Assembly (NCBI RefSeq): GCF_026230105.1
Contig: NC_079477.1
Coordinates: 20,899,001-20,963,000, forward strand
DNA: 64,000 bases
Direction: 5' to 3'
Source of the DNA: Diorhabda sublineata
Lineage: Eukaryota > Arthropoda > Insecta > Coleoptera > Chrysomelidae
Shown piece by piece: positions 1 through 15,100 of this stretch. Position numbers and translations under genes: made by a program. The first letter of the stretch is position 1, and the number at the start of each line of letters is the position of its first letter. A model generated the notes under the pieces. The model saw only the letters and a program-made list of their open reading frames with translations, did no database searches and had not been told where the DNA came from.

Positions 1-512
1 TATTCATAATCTCACAAATCGCACTGGGTCATTCTGATTTATTTTCTGTATCAAATATATAAGAATAGAAATATTGAGACTGTCAAAACCTTACGAGCAG
101 AATTAGGCTAATATTCTTGTACTTGTTTAAGGTTCCTTATGACTTAAGTGTGACCTGTGTGATGAAGATGTTTTTTTTTCATGAAGCTGATTAAGTAAAT
201 CCGCTGTTCTTACATACATTTTCAAAAAACAAGAAAATAATCCCAACTCTTTCTGCAAGTATTCAAAAATACCTGATTTATTAATTGACAACCAAGTTAG
301 ACAAACTGTGTTTAGTATCAAATCACTGTTTGCAATATTTACTTTTAATGTGTCAGAAAGAAAAAATAAGTTCTTTTTGCATAAAATATATCCATATTAA
401 AAAAAATCGACATTTTCATTCTGCAATGAAAAATGATTTCTTGTTTCATGGTTTCATGGACGAAAATAATTGACCAATATAATTTGCAAAGATATTTACA
501 ATCTTTTTTTAG
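1..512 (+). other. Intron sequence upstream of the first visible ATRX exon
   Basis: A/T-rich, with no ORF that looks like a protein on either strand. It ends in a polypyrimidine tract and AG at 511-512, the acceptor of the first visible exon. I see nothing else in it. Confidence 0.6.
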
Positions 513-590
513 ATAGAGAAAATGAAGAACTGGAAGAGGATTTATTGGACGTGACAATGGAAGAAATTTTATCTGATGGTGAAAATAAAG
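513..590 (+). CDS. ATRX: ATRX exon 1 (first visible)
   Basis: Acceptor AG at 511-512 and donor GT at 591. The first two bases finish a codon begun upstream; residues 1-25 follow, an acidic stretch rich in Glu and Asp. It ends with one base of a codon that exon 2 completes. Short, so its reality rests on phase agreement and composition. Confidence 0.8.
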
Positions 591-3500
591 GTAATTTTAA
601 CAAATTATTCGATAATAACGTAATTCCATTTTCTTGTAGTTACAAATGAATCCCAACAATATACTGCTGAAAGTATTGAGATTGTTGAATATGTTTTTTA
701 CGGGAAGTGGTTAATTGGTGGTAACATTTAGTATATATATGTAGGTCAAGTTAGTAAAATTGAGTTTAACTGAATTGGTAATAATCATACTGAGACACTA
801 CCACTACATCAACACTTAAAATTATACTGTCTGACGCTCTTTTCAATAACCAAGTTATCGTCTTCAGAGATAAGCTAAAGATAAACTGAAATTTATTAAC
901 TTGACCTATCTATTTATACTATATTTTCTCATCAGTGAACTTTTCCAGCGAAATTTTCCAGAAAATATATTTATTTCTAACTAGTAAACTATAGAGTGTG
1001 CTGTAAAGAATAGGCCCTTCGTCCATATTTAAACTGTTCTTACATTTAACAATTTCAATGCTTTTTAAACAATTTTACATTATTTAGATTCATTTTATGA
1101 TTATGACTGACAGCGTGTGCTCGGCAATACCCGATTTTTCAGTTCGTCCATATTTTAAATACCACTGATATTTTATCCAATGAATATTTTAATATATTGC
1201 TGGATTTTATAAATTACCTAACCAAACCTAACCTAACCAATTTTAAACTGAACTTGTAAAAAATTTCTATTCTTAACTACTAAAGTATCTATAAAATGGT
1301 AACTGTCCATTATTTACGTATCTTAAAATACTAACTGTTCATTGTTTTCCTTTTATAGAGAAACTTTAGGGATGGACATTTCGAATTGAGATATAAAATG
1401 AAATCTTTTACGTTTGCCTTTTTGTATCAAATATTGCAAAAATATCATCCACATACCTGTCTCCTACCCTGGGAAAATAATGATACTTTTGACTAATCTG
1501 CTTTTCACATGAATAGTGCAGCCATAAATAGCTATAGACAATTGGCTATAGCTGATCTTCGTATTTGTCAAACTCGTTTTTGAAATGGAAATAGTTTTGC
1601 CGCATACATATTTTCCTTAATTGTAGATATTATTGTCATATCATTTCCAAAATTATTAGAGTTCAGTAAGTCCTCAAAATACCCCAAGGTCTGCGGAATC
1701 AGTATGCTGGAAAATAATGAGCTGACATCAAAGGGTACTAGGATATCGTCATCTTTAATTTCTGTATTCTTCACTGGAAAACTCTCTGGTTTAATGAGGT
1801 TTTCAAACTCCTCCGATAATCATCTGGAAAGAGCACGGAGTGTTACATGATAATAAATATCTCAGAAAGGTAGGACAATTCAAGGCAAAAATAAAACGAT
1901 GATAACATTTTGTGCAATGTAGGGACTAATAAGCAATGTGTGTAAAGTTTACAGAGTTGATTTTAGTTCTAAGTACACAATTATTAAGTCCAGTGATAAT
2001 TCATCTTCTGTTGTTTTCTCATACCATTTTTAATAGATCACCTCATTTTTAATAGTCCTCTTTTTTATTTTAGATCAGGGAACTCAATTATTTTCGCCTT
2101 TGCACTCGAACTTTTAATGTCATGTTTGCATCTGAAAAGTAATTTACCCTCTGTTTTTTAGTAGTGTTTAAAATTGAGTTGAAATTTCTGGAACCTTTAG
2201 AATATTTATGTTAAACATACAATTTACGTGATTATCAAAGCAAAATAATTCATATTGTATTTTACTTTATAGATAATCGCATGATAAATGGTTCTGCCGA
2301 GAATGTTTTAAACTGTGATGTTAAAATAGAAATAAAAGGAATAAAATTGGAAGAATCAGATAGTAACGATATATCTGAACGTCCATCAGATGAAGTATTC
2401 GAAAACTCAAAAATTGTGCCCACCAATAACGTCGGAAATGAACTCCTTGCACTTTTTGAAGAAGTTTCAGATAGACCAAGTACTAATAACATATTTAAAG
2501 CTCCCTTAATCACAAATGATAGCGATGAAAATGTAAATGTTGATAGCATATTGCAAAAGCTACAAGATGATGACTCGGAACTAAGTGATTATATTTCTGA
2601 CTGGTAATAATACATTGTTTTTTTATTCTATCTCTACTCGTCACCTACAGTGTCTGTCTATATTTGTAATCCACAGATTGGGAAAATTTTGTTTGTATTA
2701 GCACTCTCCCATCCATTCAGTTATGCAGGGAAAAATCGATATTGATGGCAACTACATTAGAAGTTTAAAGTACACTATACACATTTTAACTTCTCTTAGT
2801 ATGAACAACAATATTATTATATATTTCACAAGCACATTAAACCCTTGCTTCAATTTTATGTTGTAAATCATTGCTTCATATTTTGAATAAATAAACTCAA
2901 TTAAATATTTTTACACTTGAAATACGGTATCATTTTGCAATAAATATTTGCTTTCTAGCTCTCTACACTCAAGTGATATTCATTCTGATAACCAGGTGAA
3001 AAATTTGGTCATTGATGTCGAGTCGGATAATCCCGAAAAAACTTTGGTTAGTGATAATGACGCCAAAAAAGATCCGAAGAATAACTATAACCTGGTAGAT
3101 TGTTATGTTTCTTTAGAGAGAATACTAATTTCTAAAAATATGGCATATAAAGTATCTAAAGTGCTTGATGATGATATAGATTGGTAAGTTCTACGATAAT
3201 TGTTACTATTGAAATAATAGTCTTCAACTGATTTAAATTTATAAAATTTGCAAAAAAAGTATTGATTATAATTTTTTTCCTTGAAAATTTCAATTTCCTT
3301 GAACTTCTTCAATATATCAATTTTTGCAACATTGGAATATATTATCAATCACAAATATTTCGTTTTTACCATTTTATTTGTTGTAAGATCTAATTAAATA
3401 ACCTATAAATATATTTAAACAGTCTCAAAATGTGAGTGATAGTTTTAATTGTTTTCTTCTGGAATCTTAGAAATGAGCTATATGTATATACTTAGGTAAA

Positions 3501-5839
3501 AATAAGGGAAATGGATTTTTTTAATAACGTTGTTTAACATTGAAGGACATTTCTAGTTTCTGATTATACCTAAAAATTCAATAAATATTTGAAGTATGAA
3601 AAAATCCTCTATTTTCGATTCCACAAAGTGATTGTAATTAATTGAATAAAAAAAATTAATCTAATTATACCATTATCCAAATTTAATTACTGACAGTTGA
3701 TTATTTAAGGTTGTGTGATTTGAAAAATGTATTGGTTAAAGTAAAATCGGCAAGCTCATCAACTTTCACTAAACCACATAACAATAGAAGAAGAAGAAGA
3801 AAAGAAAGAACATCAAGTTTCGATTCAAGTGGGTCTTTATCTGATTTTACTGACGAGGAAAATGAGGAAATGAGGTAAGTAATTGAAAAATCGGCCTCTA
3901 TTCAATAGTTTAAAGTATTAATAATCAGAAAATTAATCAACCGCTGATTAATGTAAGACTATCCTAGTAAAACATGTTGTTTATTATTGCTGCAGTCATG
4001 AAAATCCAGTCAGTAGTTTTATTTTACTTTGAAAAGAAATTTTGAATAAGTGAAAACTCAATTTGTACATACATGAATATTCAAATGTTATGTTAAAAAT
4101 GATTTAGTATAATGCGAACAAAATTTTATAGAAACAGAAAAATTATACACAAGAGGTAATTGTCTCGCTCTTCAGAGGAGTTGTAATTCAATATTCGTCA
4201 AGGCATTAATTGAAATATTATATATATATATATATGGTTTTTTGATTTTGGACCAAAATAATTATATAATACATATGGCCGGATATTATGTACATTTATT
4301 CACCTTTTTTATTAAAAATTTTATACATAATTCTTTTCTCTGTTCGTAGTGTAATTTTGAATATTAATTTGGTGTTATATACCATTTTGATTTGTTCATT
4401 TCAATAATTTAACATCACAAAAATAAATATTATCATTTTTTTTCCATTCGGTATTAAATTGAATTTTTTTTACAATAGAAATTTAATATTCGTTTTATAT
4501 TTATCAAATTACCTCATATCCATGAACAAATGACCATCCTACCTTCTATCTTGATAATAGCTTCAAACTGGAAACCAAAAAGCCAAGAAATTTTACATTT
4601 TCCAACATAAGGTTCAACTAAAGAATTTAATTAATTTTTTATTGAAAATTTCATACATCATTCTTTTCTCTCAACTTTTCGTAGTGTATTTTGAATATCA
4701 ATTTGGTATCATAAACCATTCTGTTTTGCAGATTTCAATAATTTAACATCACAAAAATAAATATATTTTTCTCCATTCGGTAATAAATTGAAATTTTTTA
4801 TGATAGAAATTCAATATTTGTTTTATTTTTCCAATTTGGTTTAGTAGCATCTACATATGGAAAATAAGTTTAATATAATTGTTTCCTCAAATTGTTATAT
4901 TACTAATAGTGATGTAACATTTAATATGGATACCTTCTTATCAACCGTTGAAGTGTTGTTTTATTCTTGAAGTTTTGTTTTGTTCCACACCTGGTATAAA
5001 TTTATATATGTGTGTTTTCCGTGACGAGAATTTGATTACTTGAAACAATTGATAAAAGAGGTATATGAGGTTTATATTGTTCGATAATTGACTCTCGGTA
5101 AAAATATTAAGCCTATATAGAATCAATACGATTATTTTGACCTTTCGACCTGTTATGGTATCTAGGTTTATCAATTAAAATTTCGTTTGAAGCCATATAA
5201 TATTGACGTATTTATGTTAATCAATAGATCACCTACATCATGAATGTCAAAATGAAATCAAAATAGAATTCTGTTTTGAAAAATTAATTTTTTTATATTT
5301 TTTATTTCCCAAAAATATGTAGTAGCCATTTATCAAATTAATCGTAGTTGAATTGAATTTTATACAATCGAACTAGAAATTTGACTTAGATTATTTAGGT
5401 CTTTTTTATCATATCCGTTTTTATGTTTGTGAATCATTTCTAAAAATTCTCTTTTCCGTGTATTTGATTACGCTCAAGAATTTTTGAATTTTTATAATTG
5501 AATGTATGTTTTTTTGATATTAAATTGTGTGTATTTTTGAGTATCATGCATTATATTTATAAATAGTATTTCTTGACAGAAGCAGATCCAGTAGTCCCAA
5601 TCTCAATAATGAACAGAAAGAAAGACTGGATGAAATTTTAGCTGCTGCAATTTGCAATGATTTAAAAGATGGATCCGATTACTCATCAAACACAGATTCT
5701 AGTGATAATAACTGTCGCAGTAAAGAATCAGGAAAAAATATTACAGATAAAAAGATTAAAAGTAATGAGGTAATTTATAATTTATTTGTCTTGTGTCTAT
5801 ATTACGCTCAAAAGATGCCCACCACACACCACTATTTGT

Positions 5840-5900
<61 letters not shown>

Positions 5901-6315
5901 GGTTGTTTATTGTGAACGTAGCAAGGAAACACCAAAGTGGACTAACTTCAATATGTTTTCCGAGCTTTCAAATACTTATGTATTCATCGTCTGGGGAATT
6001 ATTAGTCAAGATGTTCTATGATTTTTGATATTATTGAAGCTTGTAAAAATGTTTAAACTCATAGAATTCAATATTCAAATTGACGTTGATAGAAATTTTC
6101 AATTCAATATTTCTATTAGTTTTAAAATTTTTAAAAGCTTTAATAATATTTCAATATTCAAATTGACGTTGATAGAAATGTTCAAATCTTAATTAATTAT
6201 TTCCCAGACGATGAATACATAAGTAGTATTCGAAAGCTCAGAAAGTATATTGTTTCCTTGTCACGTTCCCAATAAAAAACCACTCATAATATGCCTGGCA
6301 AATACTTCTTTGCAA

Positions 6316-6374
<59 letters not shown>

Positions 6375-8298
6375 TGCTTTTCAGATAAAAGTATCCACCT
6401 TTAATAACTTTTGTAATACTGGTATTTAGAAAAAATCCAAAAACACGTCAATTTATGTTGGAAGGGGCAAGCATTATGGCTTATTTAAACTTACTGGAAA
6501 AGCCACCCCCTCACCCCTAGCAGCATCCCCTTTATTTTTTTAAATTACTTTTCATATTTTTTATGTAAAATTTGGATACTCCTCTTTGAGCTGATTTCAA
6601 AAATGTATAATACTTGTAGGTTAAAGTGGTTAGTTTATGAGATAAACAATTTTTGTGTACAACAGTTCAAACTCTTTAATCTTTTTAACTGTGCTATTTA
6701 TTTTACTTAAAAAATCCAAACAACAAAAAACTCTACTTTTTATTAAAGTTTGACATTGTCAACTAGAATTTGTAGTCACTATTGATAGTGTAATTTGATA
6801 CATTATTTATTTTGTTTCTCTGAAATGGTTTACTCTTTGCAAGAAAGAATTGAAATTGTAGGTTTATACTACCAAAATAATAATTGTGCAAGAGCTGCTG
6901 CTAGAATATTTAACGAATTACATGACGGAAGACATGCAACTCATAAGTATGTAATTCAACTGATGGAGAAATTTACCACAACAGGGTCTGTTTGCAATAA
7001 AGTGCATAAGCGAGAGGGACTCGTAAATAACGAAGTAATCCAATTGGCAATTTTAGGGCAAGTCACCTTAGAGGCTCAACAACCCCAATCGTTGTCAACA
7101 ATAAGTAGAGTGATCGGTGTTTCATCTTCTACAGTTTTCCGAGTTCTACATAAATTCAAGTACCACCCATACAAAGTTAAGTTGGTGCACGAGTTGAATG
7201 AAGATGATTTTGATCGTCGTCTAGAGTTTAGCGAATCAATGACGCAAACTATCAATAACAATCCACAATTGTTAAACAATATTTGCTTTTCTGATGAATG
7301 CTCATGGTCATTAAATGGCTTAGTAAGTAGGCATAATTATAGATATTGGGCTGAAAGTGATCCACATATTATGTGTGAATTCCATACACAACATCCCCAA
7401 AAGTTCAACGTTTGGTGTGGTATCCTAGGTGACCACATTGTCGGACCTTTCTTCATCAACGGAAATTTAAATGGTGAATCATAACTTGAGTTACTCAGGG
7501 AAGGGGTTGACCCACGTATTACAACAATAATAGAAAATGATGATAACCTTTCCGAAGATTTACTGGTATTTCAACAAGACGGAGCTCCCCCATACTATGC
7601 TATGCCTGTCCGACAATTTTTAAACAAAACATTCCCCGCTCGTTGGATAGGTAGAAGGGGGCAGATGATGGAGTGGCCACCTAGGTCACCAGATTTAACA
7701 CCCCTAGACTTCTTTTTATGGGAGTATTTAAAAACAAAAGTTTATGCTACCCAACCAGAATCTCTGGATGATTTACGAGAGAGGATAGAAAATGAATGTC
7801 GACAATTAAATCCAGCCGTATTAAGCAATGTCAGAGAGGCATTTCAAAATAGATTATACCATTGTATGGAAGTGAATGGTACTCATTTTGAACACTTATT
7901 GTAACTTCATAATAAATAGCACAGTTAAAAAGATTAAAGAGTTTGAACTGTTGTACAACCCATTTTAGTACAGGCAAATAAGGTGAAAGTAAATAATAAG
8001 TAAAATTTGTGCTCTTAAAAGAAAATTGTTTATCTCATAAACTAACCACTTTAACCTACAAGTATTATACATTTTTGAAATCAGCTCAAAGAGGAGTATC
8101 CAAATTTTACATAAAAAATATGAAAAGTAATTTAAAAAAATAAAGGGGATGCTGCTGGGGGCGAGGGGGTGGCTTTTCCAGTAAGTTTAAATAAGCCATA
8201 ATGCTTGCCCCTTCCAACATAAAGTGACGTGTTTTTGGATTTTTTCTAAATACCAGTAATACAAAAGTTATTAAAGGTGGATACTTTTATCTGAAAAG

Positions 8299-8356
<58 letters not shown>

Positions 8357-8554
8357 TTCTTCAATTTCTTAGACCTTTTGATATATTAATGCATTAAATG
8401 TTCTTAATTTTAGTTCTCTTCTGTTTTAAAATTAGTTTTAGTTTCGATAAAGACATAAAGAAAAGTCCGAACGTCAAAATTCATCTTTCTTTTAAAGACT
8501 ATCAAAAAAAACTAATTTTAGAACAGAAGAGACCTAAAATCAAGAACATTTAGA

Positions 8555-8614
<60 letters not shown>

Positions 8615-9060
8615 AAAACAAATGGTATAAAATATTCAGTGCCTCAGATATCCGTTTTAGCCCAATTCGACGTTCTGATAAAATCATGTCATGAACTGCA
8701 TCGATATTTTCGGGGACTGACACAGAAACTGGCCTTCCCTCTTTCGAAGCTTGCAGTTTAGTTTTTCACAGTCGCATACGAAGGAAATTGATCACCAAGG
8801 ATATTAAGCATATCTTCGTAAATCTCCTTACCTCTTAAGCTTTTAAATACAGGTACTTGATGATGGCTCGATACTCCAATTTTTCGATTTTCACAAATTC
8901 GTTGGACATCTTTTTCCTTTTTTCCCTTTTTTTATTGCGTAACTCTGGTTTACTTTTTGACGTCAAACTTTACACTTACTAATAAGTTATTTTTCGTTGC
9001 TATGGTAACGCAATATTTTGTTTATGCATGGAACTGGTCTAGGCTATCTAAATTAAAAGT

Positions 9061-9126
<66 letters not shown>

Positions 9127-12100
9127 CTTAACTTTTAATTTACTGGAACCGTGTTTTTAAAAACTAACTTTATTCTAACATAAATTCTACCAACAACAAC
9201 AACAATTACAAACGTGAATTAAATAATCTTTTAGTAAACACAAACTAAGCAATTTTACAATAAAATAAGTTCTTAATCAGCACAATATACTGTCCACCTA
9301 AGGGCAATGGCGTAGGTGACACCTCCCCCTTTAGAAGGAAGCTTCTCCTGGAAGCTGGATCCCATCTTCTGTTGCCTGCGGGTGATTCTTACTTGTCCTT
9401 CCTGAATGTTTCCTCTTATACAAAATCCACAAGAAGGCCAATATCAATGCTATATAAAGAAGAATAGTTCAAATACTGGGAATGTGAAAATTAGTGTTTT
9501 CCGTGAATATTGGAGTTACCAATTGATTTGGAATATCCTTTAATTTTAATCTTTTTAAATCAATCTTCATTGGAGAAAGGTGTAATTGATTTAATTCATT
9601 TATTACAAAAGGTTGTCCAAACGTTTTTTGTTGAAATATTAACTCTTGGTTCCTAAATATAATTTTACATGATGAATTTTCTATTAAATAAATGCCTTTA
9701 AGAGTTCTCACTACAGTTTCTTGCTTACATTTTATGATTAATTTTTCTTCTACGGGAAATATTGCCAAAAATTGATTTATCTCCGGAAAAATTTCAATGT
9801 GATTCTTAATTATTTCAATTTTTTATATTGACAATATGTAGAATTTCCTGCTAGCAATATGTTCTTCGCATCCATAATTATTATTGTCTTGCAAATGGTT
9901 AGGACATTGAAAAATATTGCCGCGAGTACAAATGTCATTTAGAGGTTTAATGACATTATTTGATTTAAGTAAAAATTTTGAATTAGGTATTAATGTTACG
10001 TATTCTGATTCAATTTCTGTAGGTATAGGTAACATATAAAAAAGATTAAATAAAACATCATAGTTAATGGGTATCGATAAAAAATATTGTATTTGATTAT
10101 TTTCTACTTTACAAACCACGTCTATGACGGCTTCAAACTCTAAAATATTTTTATGTTTTAATTCAAAGGGTAATTCCGCTTGGTATTAATAATGCACTTT
10201 TTGCAACTCTACAAATAAATCGTGAGATTTTATAATACTTGGATGTAATGCTCTAAGTTTACAGAAGGTCAAGGAATTTTCAACCGTTTCTAAAATGTCT
10301 TGAATTACATTGAATGTGATAAGAAGTTCGTTGAATAACTCTTTCAAATATTTAATATTTTCCGCATTTGCTTGAAAATCTAGAATATCTCTTATCTCAA
10401 ATATTTTCGTTTTTAATATTTTTTCATTATACTGAATGTCCTGAATTGTCTTATTAAAATTATCAATTATTTGGCGACTAACAGAATATTGCATTCTTAT
10501 TTGATTTTGCAAGTTTTCTTGGTTTTGTTTTAAATGTTCCATAATTGAATTAATTCTTTCTCCATCTTCAGAGTCCAAGTTTCCTGTAATTGTTTTTATT
10601 ATTGATCCAAGACCATTAGTTAACCCTCTCTTTGGTCTATCTAAGGTAGAATGAATATTAATGTTATCAAATTTTTCTTCTATACTATTCCTAGTGTACT
10701 CTATTATATTTACAATATTTTCTGTTTCAGAATGAAAAAATGTATAAATATAATATGTCATATTTAACGTGATCTTATTGTATACTTAACTTATTATATT
10801 CTACGAGTAGTGGACTTAAATTATAAAAATGAACAAAAGTATGACTGGATTTCTGCAGCTTGGCATATTCAAGATTTATGGGAAGTATTCCCAAGTTATA
10901 GGTAACATCTTTTATATTGACTGTTGCTTCTCCGGCGGTGACGAACCTAAAATAAATTTAAAGGGAGTCTTTTTAGGACGTTTTATGTTTGAAAGATGAA
11001 TATTTTCTGAAGTATTTTTGTGTCTAGTAGCGATTTTAGCTGTTTTTAGTTGGGTATTTTTGCTTTTGATTTCTTCACTTTTATATTTATTTTTGGTTTT
11101 ACCTTGTGTCTGTTTATTACGTACGTACACTTTAGTGGGTATTGTATCTGGTAATTCTTCACGGCTTTTATTTGCTTTAGAGATTATTTTTGATTTGTTT
11201 TCCTGTAATTTTTGATTCAATTTCGAGTATAAAATTTTCATTTTATCTTTATGATTTTGTATATAATTATTAACTACTTGTTGATCAATTTCTATATCGA
11301 AAGGTGTGTTACTGTTTATGTTTCCGGTAATTATTTCGTTTGGTTTCAATTTTGTTGCAGAATGAACGCTATTATTATAGGCTAATAATGCGTAAAGTAT
11401 TTTATTTCCAATAGTCTCATTTTTAAAATCTTTTTGATTAATCAAAAGTCTGACGTGTTCAATAATCGTAGAGTGGAATCTTTCAGCAATTCCATTCGAT
11501 TCTGGATGTTGAGAACTTATGAAATGAATTTTAATTTTATGCGTTTCTAATAGTTGTTTTACAACAGAATTTTTTAACTCAGTTGCATTGTCCGAAATTA
11601 TTTGTTTTGGTATACAGTGGTGTGTAAAATATTTAATTAGACTATGAGCTACCTCTATTCCTTGTCTAGATTTTAATTCATACATTTGACCATATTTGGA
11701 AAATGAATCTATTATCGTAAGAAATTTACTATTTTCTAAGGTTATCGTGTCTAAATGCAAAATTTGGAAAGGTTTAGTAGCTGTGGGGGTAACATTTAAA
11801 AATGGTTTTATTGGTTTTCTATCATATTTGCTTAACTGGCAAACTTTGTTTGTGATTTTGTAGAACGACACTGAATTTTTCATAAATTGGGTCTTCGAAA
11901 TAAATAAAATATTTAGTTTTTGGTACTATGTATTCTTTCACGAAATTAATGACATCTTGCTCAAAATTGTTTTTAGATAATTGCACAACAATTCTTTGTT
12001 TATTTTCGTACAGTTTCATAATAGTAGGTACGGCTGGTTCGAAATTTACTTCTGAAAATATTAATTGATTTTTACCAACATTTATCGCTGAATATGAAAT

Positions 12101-15100
12101 TGGTATACCAATTACAGGATTTTCCTCATTTGTATGAACAGTTATATTTTCGTCGTCATTCTCATTATTATTACTTTCATTATCTGTTTCAACTATTAGC
12201 GATACATTATCATCGGAAGTTGATGAGAGTTTTTTATTAAATTTGTCCATATAAACTAATAAATTTTTAGAACATTGAGGTTCTTGTAATTCAGTTTCAT
12301 TGATATTTATTTGAATTCGGGATAAACAATCGCTATTGGTATTTAAAGCACCCTTTTTGTATACGATATCATAATCATATTCCTCAAGTTTCAAGCGCCA
12401 TCTAACAAGTTTTGAACTTGGATCTTTAAATGAGAATAACCACTGGAGTGGTTTATTATCGGTAACTATTGTAAATTTTCTGCCAAAAAGATAGGGGCGG
12501 AAGTATTTGGTTGCCCAAACTATGGCAAGAAGTTCTTTCTCGATTACAGAATAGTTGCATTCTGAATCATTTAGGGTTCTGCTGGCGTAAGCCACAGGTA
12601 AATCAGAGCCTATTTTGCCTTGACTTAGAACAGCACCTAAAGCATAATTGCTGGCATCTGTGGTAAGGTTAAAGGGTTTTGTAAAATCTGGATATTGAAG
12701 TATTGGTTCATTCATCAACAGATTTTTACACATTTCAAAACATTCGACGTAATCTGAATCGTTTACATTAATAATTGCATTTTTTTTCTTCAGAGTTCAA
12801 GGAAACCTTTTAATTGTTTCGAATTTTTTGGTATTGGAAATTTTTGAATTGCTAAAATTTTATCTGGGTTTGGTTTTACACCTTCTGGCGTGACAATATG
12901 TCCCAGAAATGCTACTTCTTTTCGCAAGAATTCGCATTTATCAATTTGTAATTTAAAATTAGACTCTCTTAATCTATTGAATACTTCTTTTAAATTTGAG
13001 ATGTGTTCTTGTAAACTGGTACTGAACACAATTATATCATCAAGGTACACCAAACATTTTTCGTTCTGTATACCCATTAGGATATTGTTCATGGCCCTTT
13101 GAAAGGTTGCAAGAGCTCCTTTCAGACCCATGGGCATGCGCACATATTCATAGTGCCCATTTTCTACATTAAAGGCTGTTTTCGGAATATCCTCCTCAAC
13201 CATTTCGATCTGATGGAAACCAGAACCTGTATGATTTTGAATAAATAGGTATTTCATTAGAAGTTTTAATCTGATGTTTTATTTTACTTGTGAAGGTGAG
13301 CTGATTTCCTTCAACATGAAAAATATCACTATACTCTTGAATTCATTTTAATACAGATTGTTTTTCTTCGGAATTCATGTGTTCAGTTCTAACTTTCGAA
13401 ACATCAAATTTAACATTTTCACAATAAATTTCATTAAAATTTGGGTTGAGGGTTTGTTCGTTTTCATCGAATGTCTCAACACTAATAGAAGGGCTTAAAT
13501 CTACTCGAAAGTTGGATTCTGAAGGATTTAAAATTGTACATAAAGCTATAATTATTTTCAACTTTTGTTAAACATTTAGGGATTTCTAATTTCCCAATTC
13601 GTGTATATGGTATAATAACATTACCATTTTTTACATTTTCAATATTTAATTTAATTACTTGTTCGCAACGTGGAGGCACTACTATACAATTCGTGGATCC
13701 AGTTTTAATGTCAAAGTAATTCAATTTAATTTGACTATAAGGAGTCATAAGCAAATTATTATTAAAATCGATAATTGCATTAAGTATTTTTAAATTATCC
13801 AATCCTAACACACAATCAAAATGATCGTGGAATTTGAAAACGCAATATTCTAAATTGAGCGGTTTCCTATAATTAAACATTTTAGGGATTGGAATGAGTG
13901 TGCAGAAATTTTGTTGACTGCTACCAAAGGCAGATTTTACATGGAAGGGTTTTTTGACATAAGATTTTTTGAAATATTTCTCAGCAACTGCTGGTGTCAC
14001 AAAGGATCTTGTGCTACCAGTATCAATTAAAACCTTAAGATTTTGTTCTGGAAAAATTATATAGGGTAATACGCTTTCTGAATTATTTAAGTTTAACAAT
14101 TCGATAATGTTTGGTTTGGTTTCGAGGCTGGTGTCTCTAAAAAATTATCGGATTCATCATTAGTGCAATCAGAATCGTCTATATTATGGAGTTCTTCCGA
14201 GATAAAATCTCTAGGTTGATTCGGATTGTGTTGGAACCTATTTTGATAATTTTGAGGTTGGGGTCTAGATGTATTTCTTGTAGACATACTCGTTGGATTT
14301 GGAAATTGGGTTTAAAGACGTTTTGACCATTATTAGAAAAGTTTGTATTATTCCTATTAGAAGGAGGGTAAGAAGTTGATGGACGATTTTGCGGGTTTGA
14401 TGCGGAATTTCTATTAGTATATTGATAATTCGGAATAGAATTTTGCCTAGGAGGTGGTTGCCTATATGCCACATTATTTTGGAAAGTGGTTTTATTTTTA
14501 TGTGAATTATTTTGCGTATTCAAGGATGAAAAAACATTTTTCGGATGATTATTCTGGGTCATATAAACTTGAAAATCATTTGTAAGAACATTTAAAGCAA
14601 TATTCAAATTTTCTGGATTTTTCGTACTCATTAATGTGCCTAAAGGTTCTTTTAAACCGCGTAGCAATACTCTGAGAGCCAAATTTTTAAAGTAATTACC
14701 CAAAATTAAATGTTCACTAACATTAGAATGTGTCGTGAGATAAGAAATTTGAAGATTTAATAAATGTTGAATTCTATTATAAAATTCGAAAGACGTTTCA
14801 TTACCTTGTTTCATTTCTGAAAGTTCTATATTTAAAGTGTCTCTTTTGTCAGCGTAAGTATTAAGAAGTGCATTTTTTAGATTTTCCCAAGTTCTTATCG
14901 TACAAGAAGAAATGTTTATGGCTGCTTCACCTTTTATTTTTGCTAAAATGTTGGACATCAAATATTCATTTTGAAAATCCCCTACATCCACATTATTATA
15001 AAACTTACTTACTAATTTCTCTGAAATTTCTATAAACCTAGGAAGTAATGCATTGTTTCCATCAAATTCGGGTATCATATCAAAATACTCTTTTTTTTAA

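Larger units (their letters stand above)
591..2272 (+). other. ATRX: ATRX intron 1
   Basis: A 1.7-kb intron. It holds a small inverted-repeat element (743-907) and a Penelope-type reverse transcriptase relic on the minus strand (about 1370-1830). The remainder is A/T-rich without recognisable content. Confidence 0.75.
3875..5579 (+). other. ATRX: ATRX intron 4, with a duplicated A/T-rich segment
   Basis: A 1.7-kb intron. It holds two diverged direct copies of a roughly 200-bp segment (4308-4508 and 4638-4840) and a dispersed repeat between them. Near 5215-5510 is a segment shared with 15885-16120 and 45065-45335 (Penelope terminal repeat family). No gene seen. Confidence 0.7.

Noticed and set aside
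1208..1242. Short CCTAA-like repeats, as in insect telomeres
   Set aside because: Only three imperfect units, easily chance or a fragment of a transposon end; no array.
2595..3190. Exons 2 and 3 both appear to end in a D..W peptide
   Set aside because: The Trp arises only from reading unspliced into the donor; after splicing the codons are Cys and Trp from joined exons, so there is no shared motif.
5786..6028. ORFs with long alternating Tyr-Ile runs (also at 8957-9160 and 56544-56800)
   Set aside because: These are translations of (TA)n microsatellites in both phases; no other protein signal on either side.
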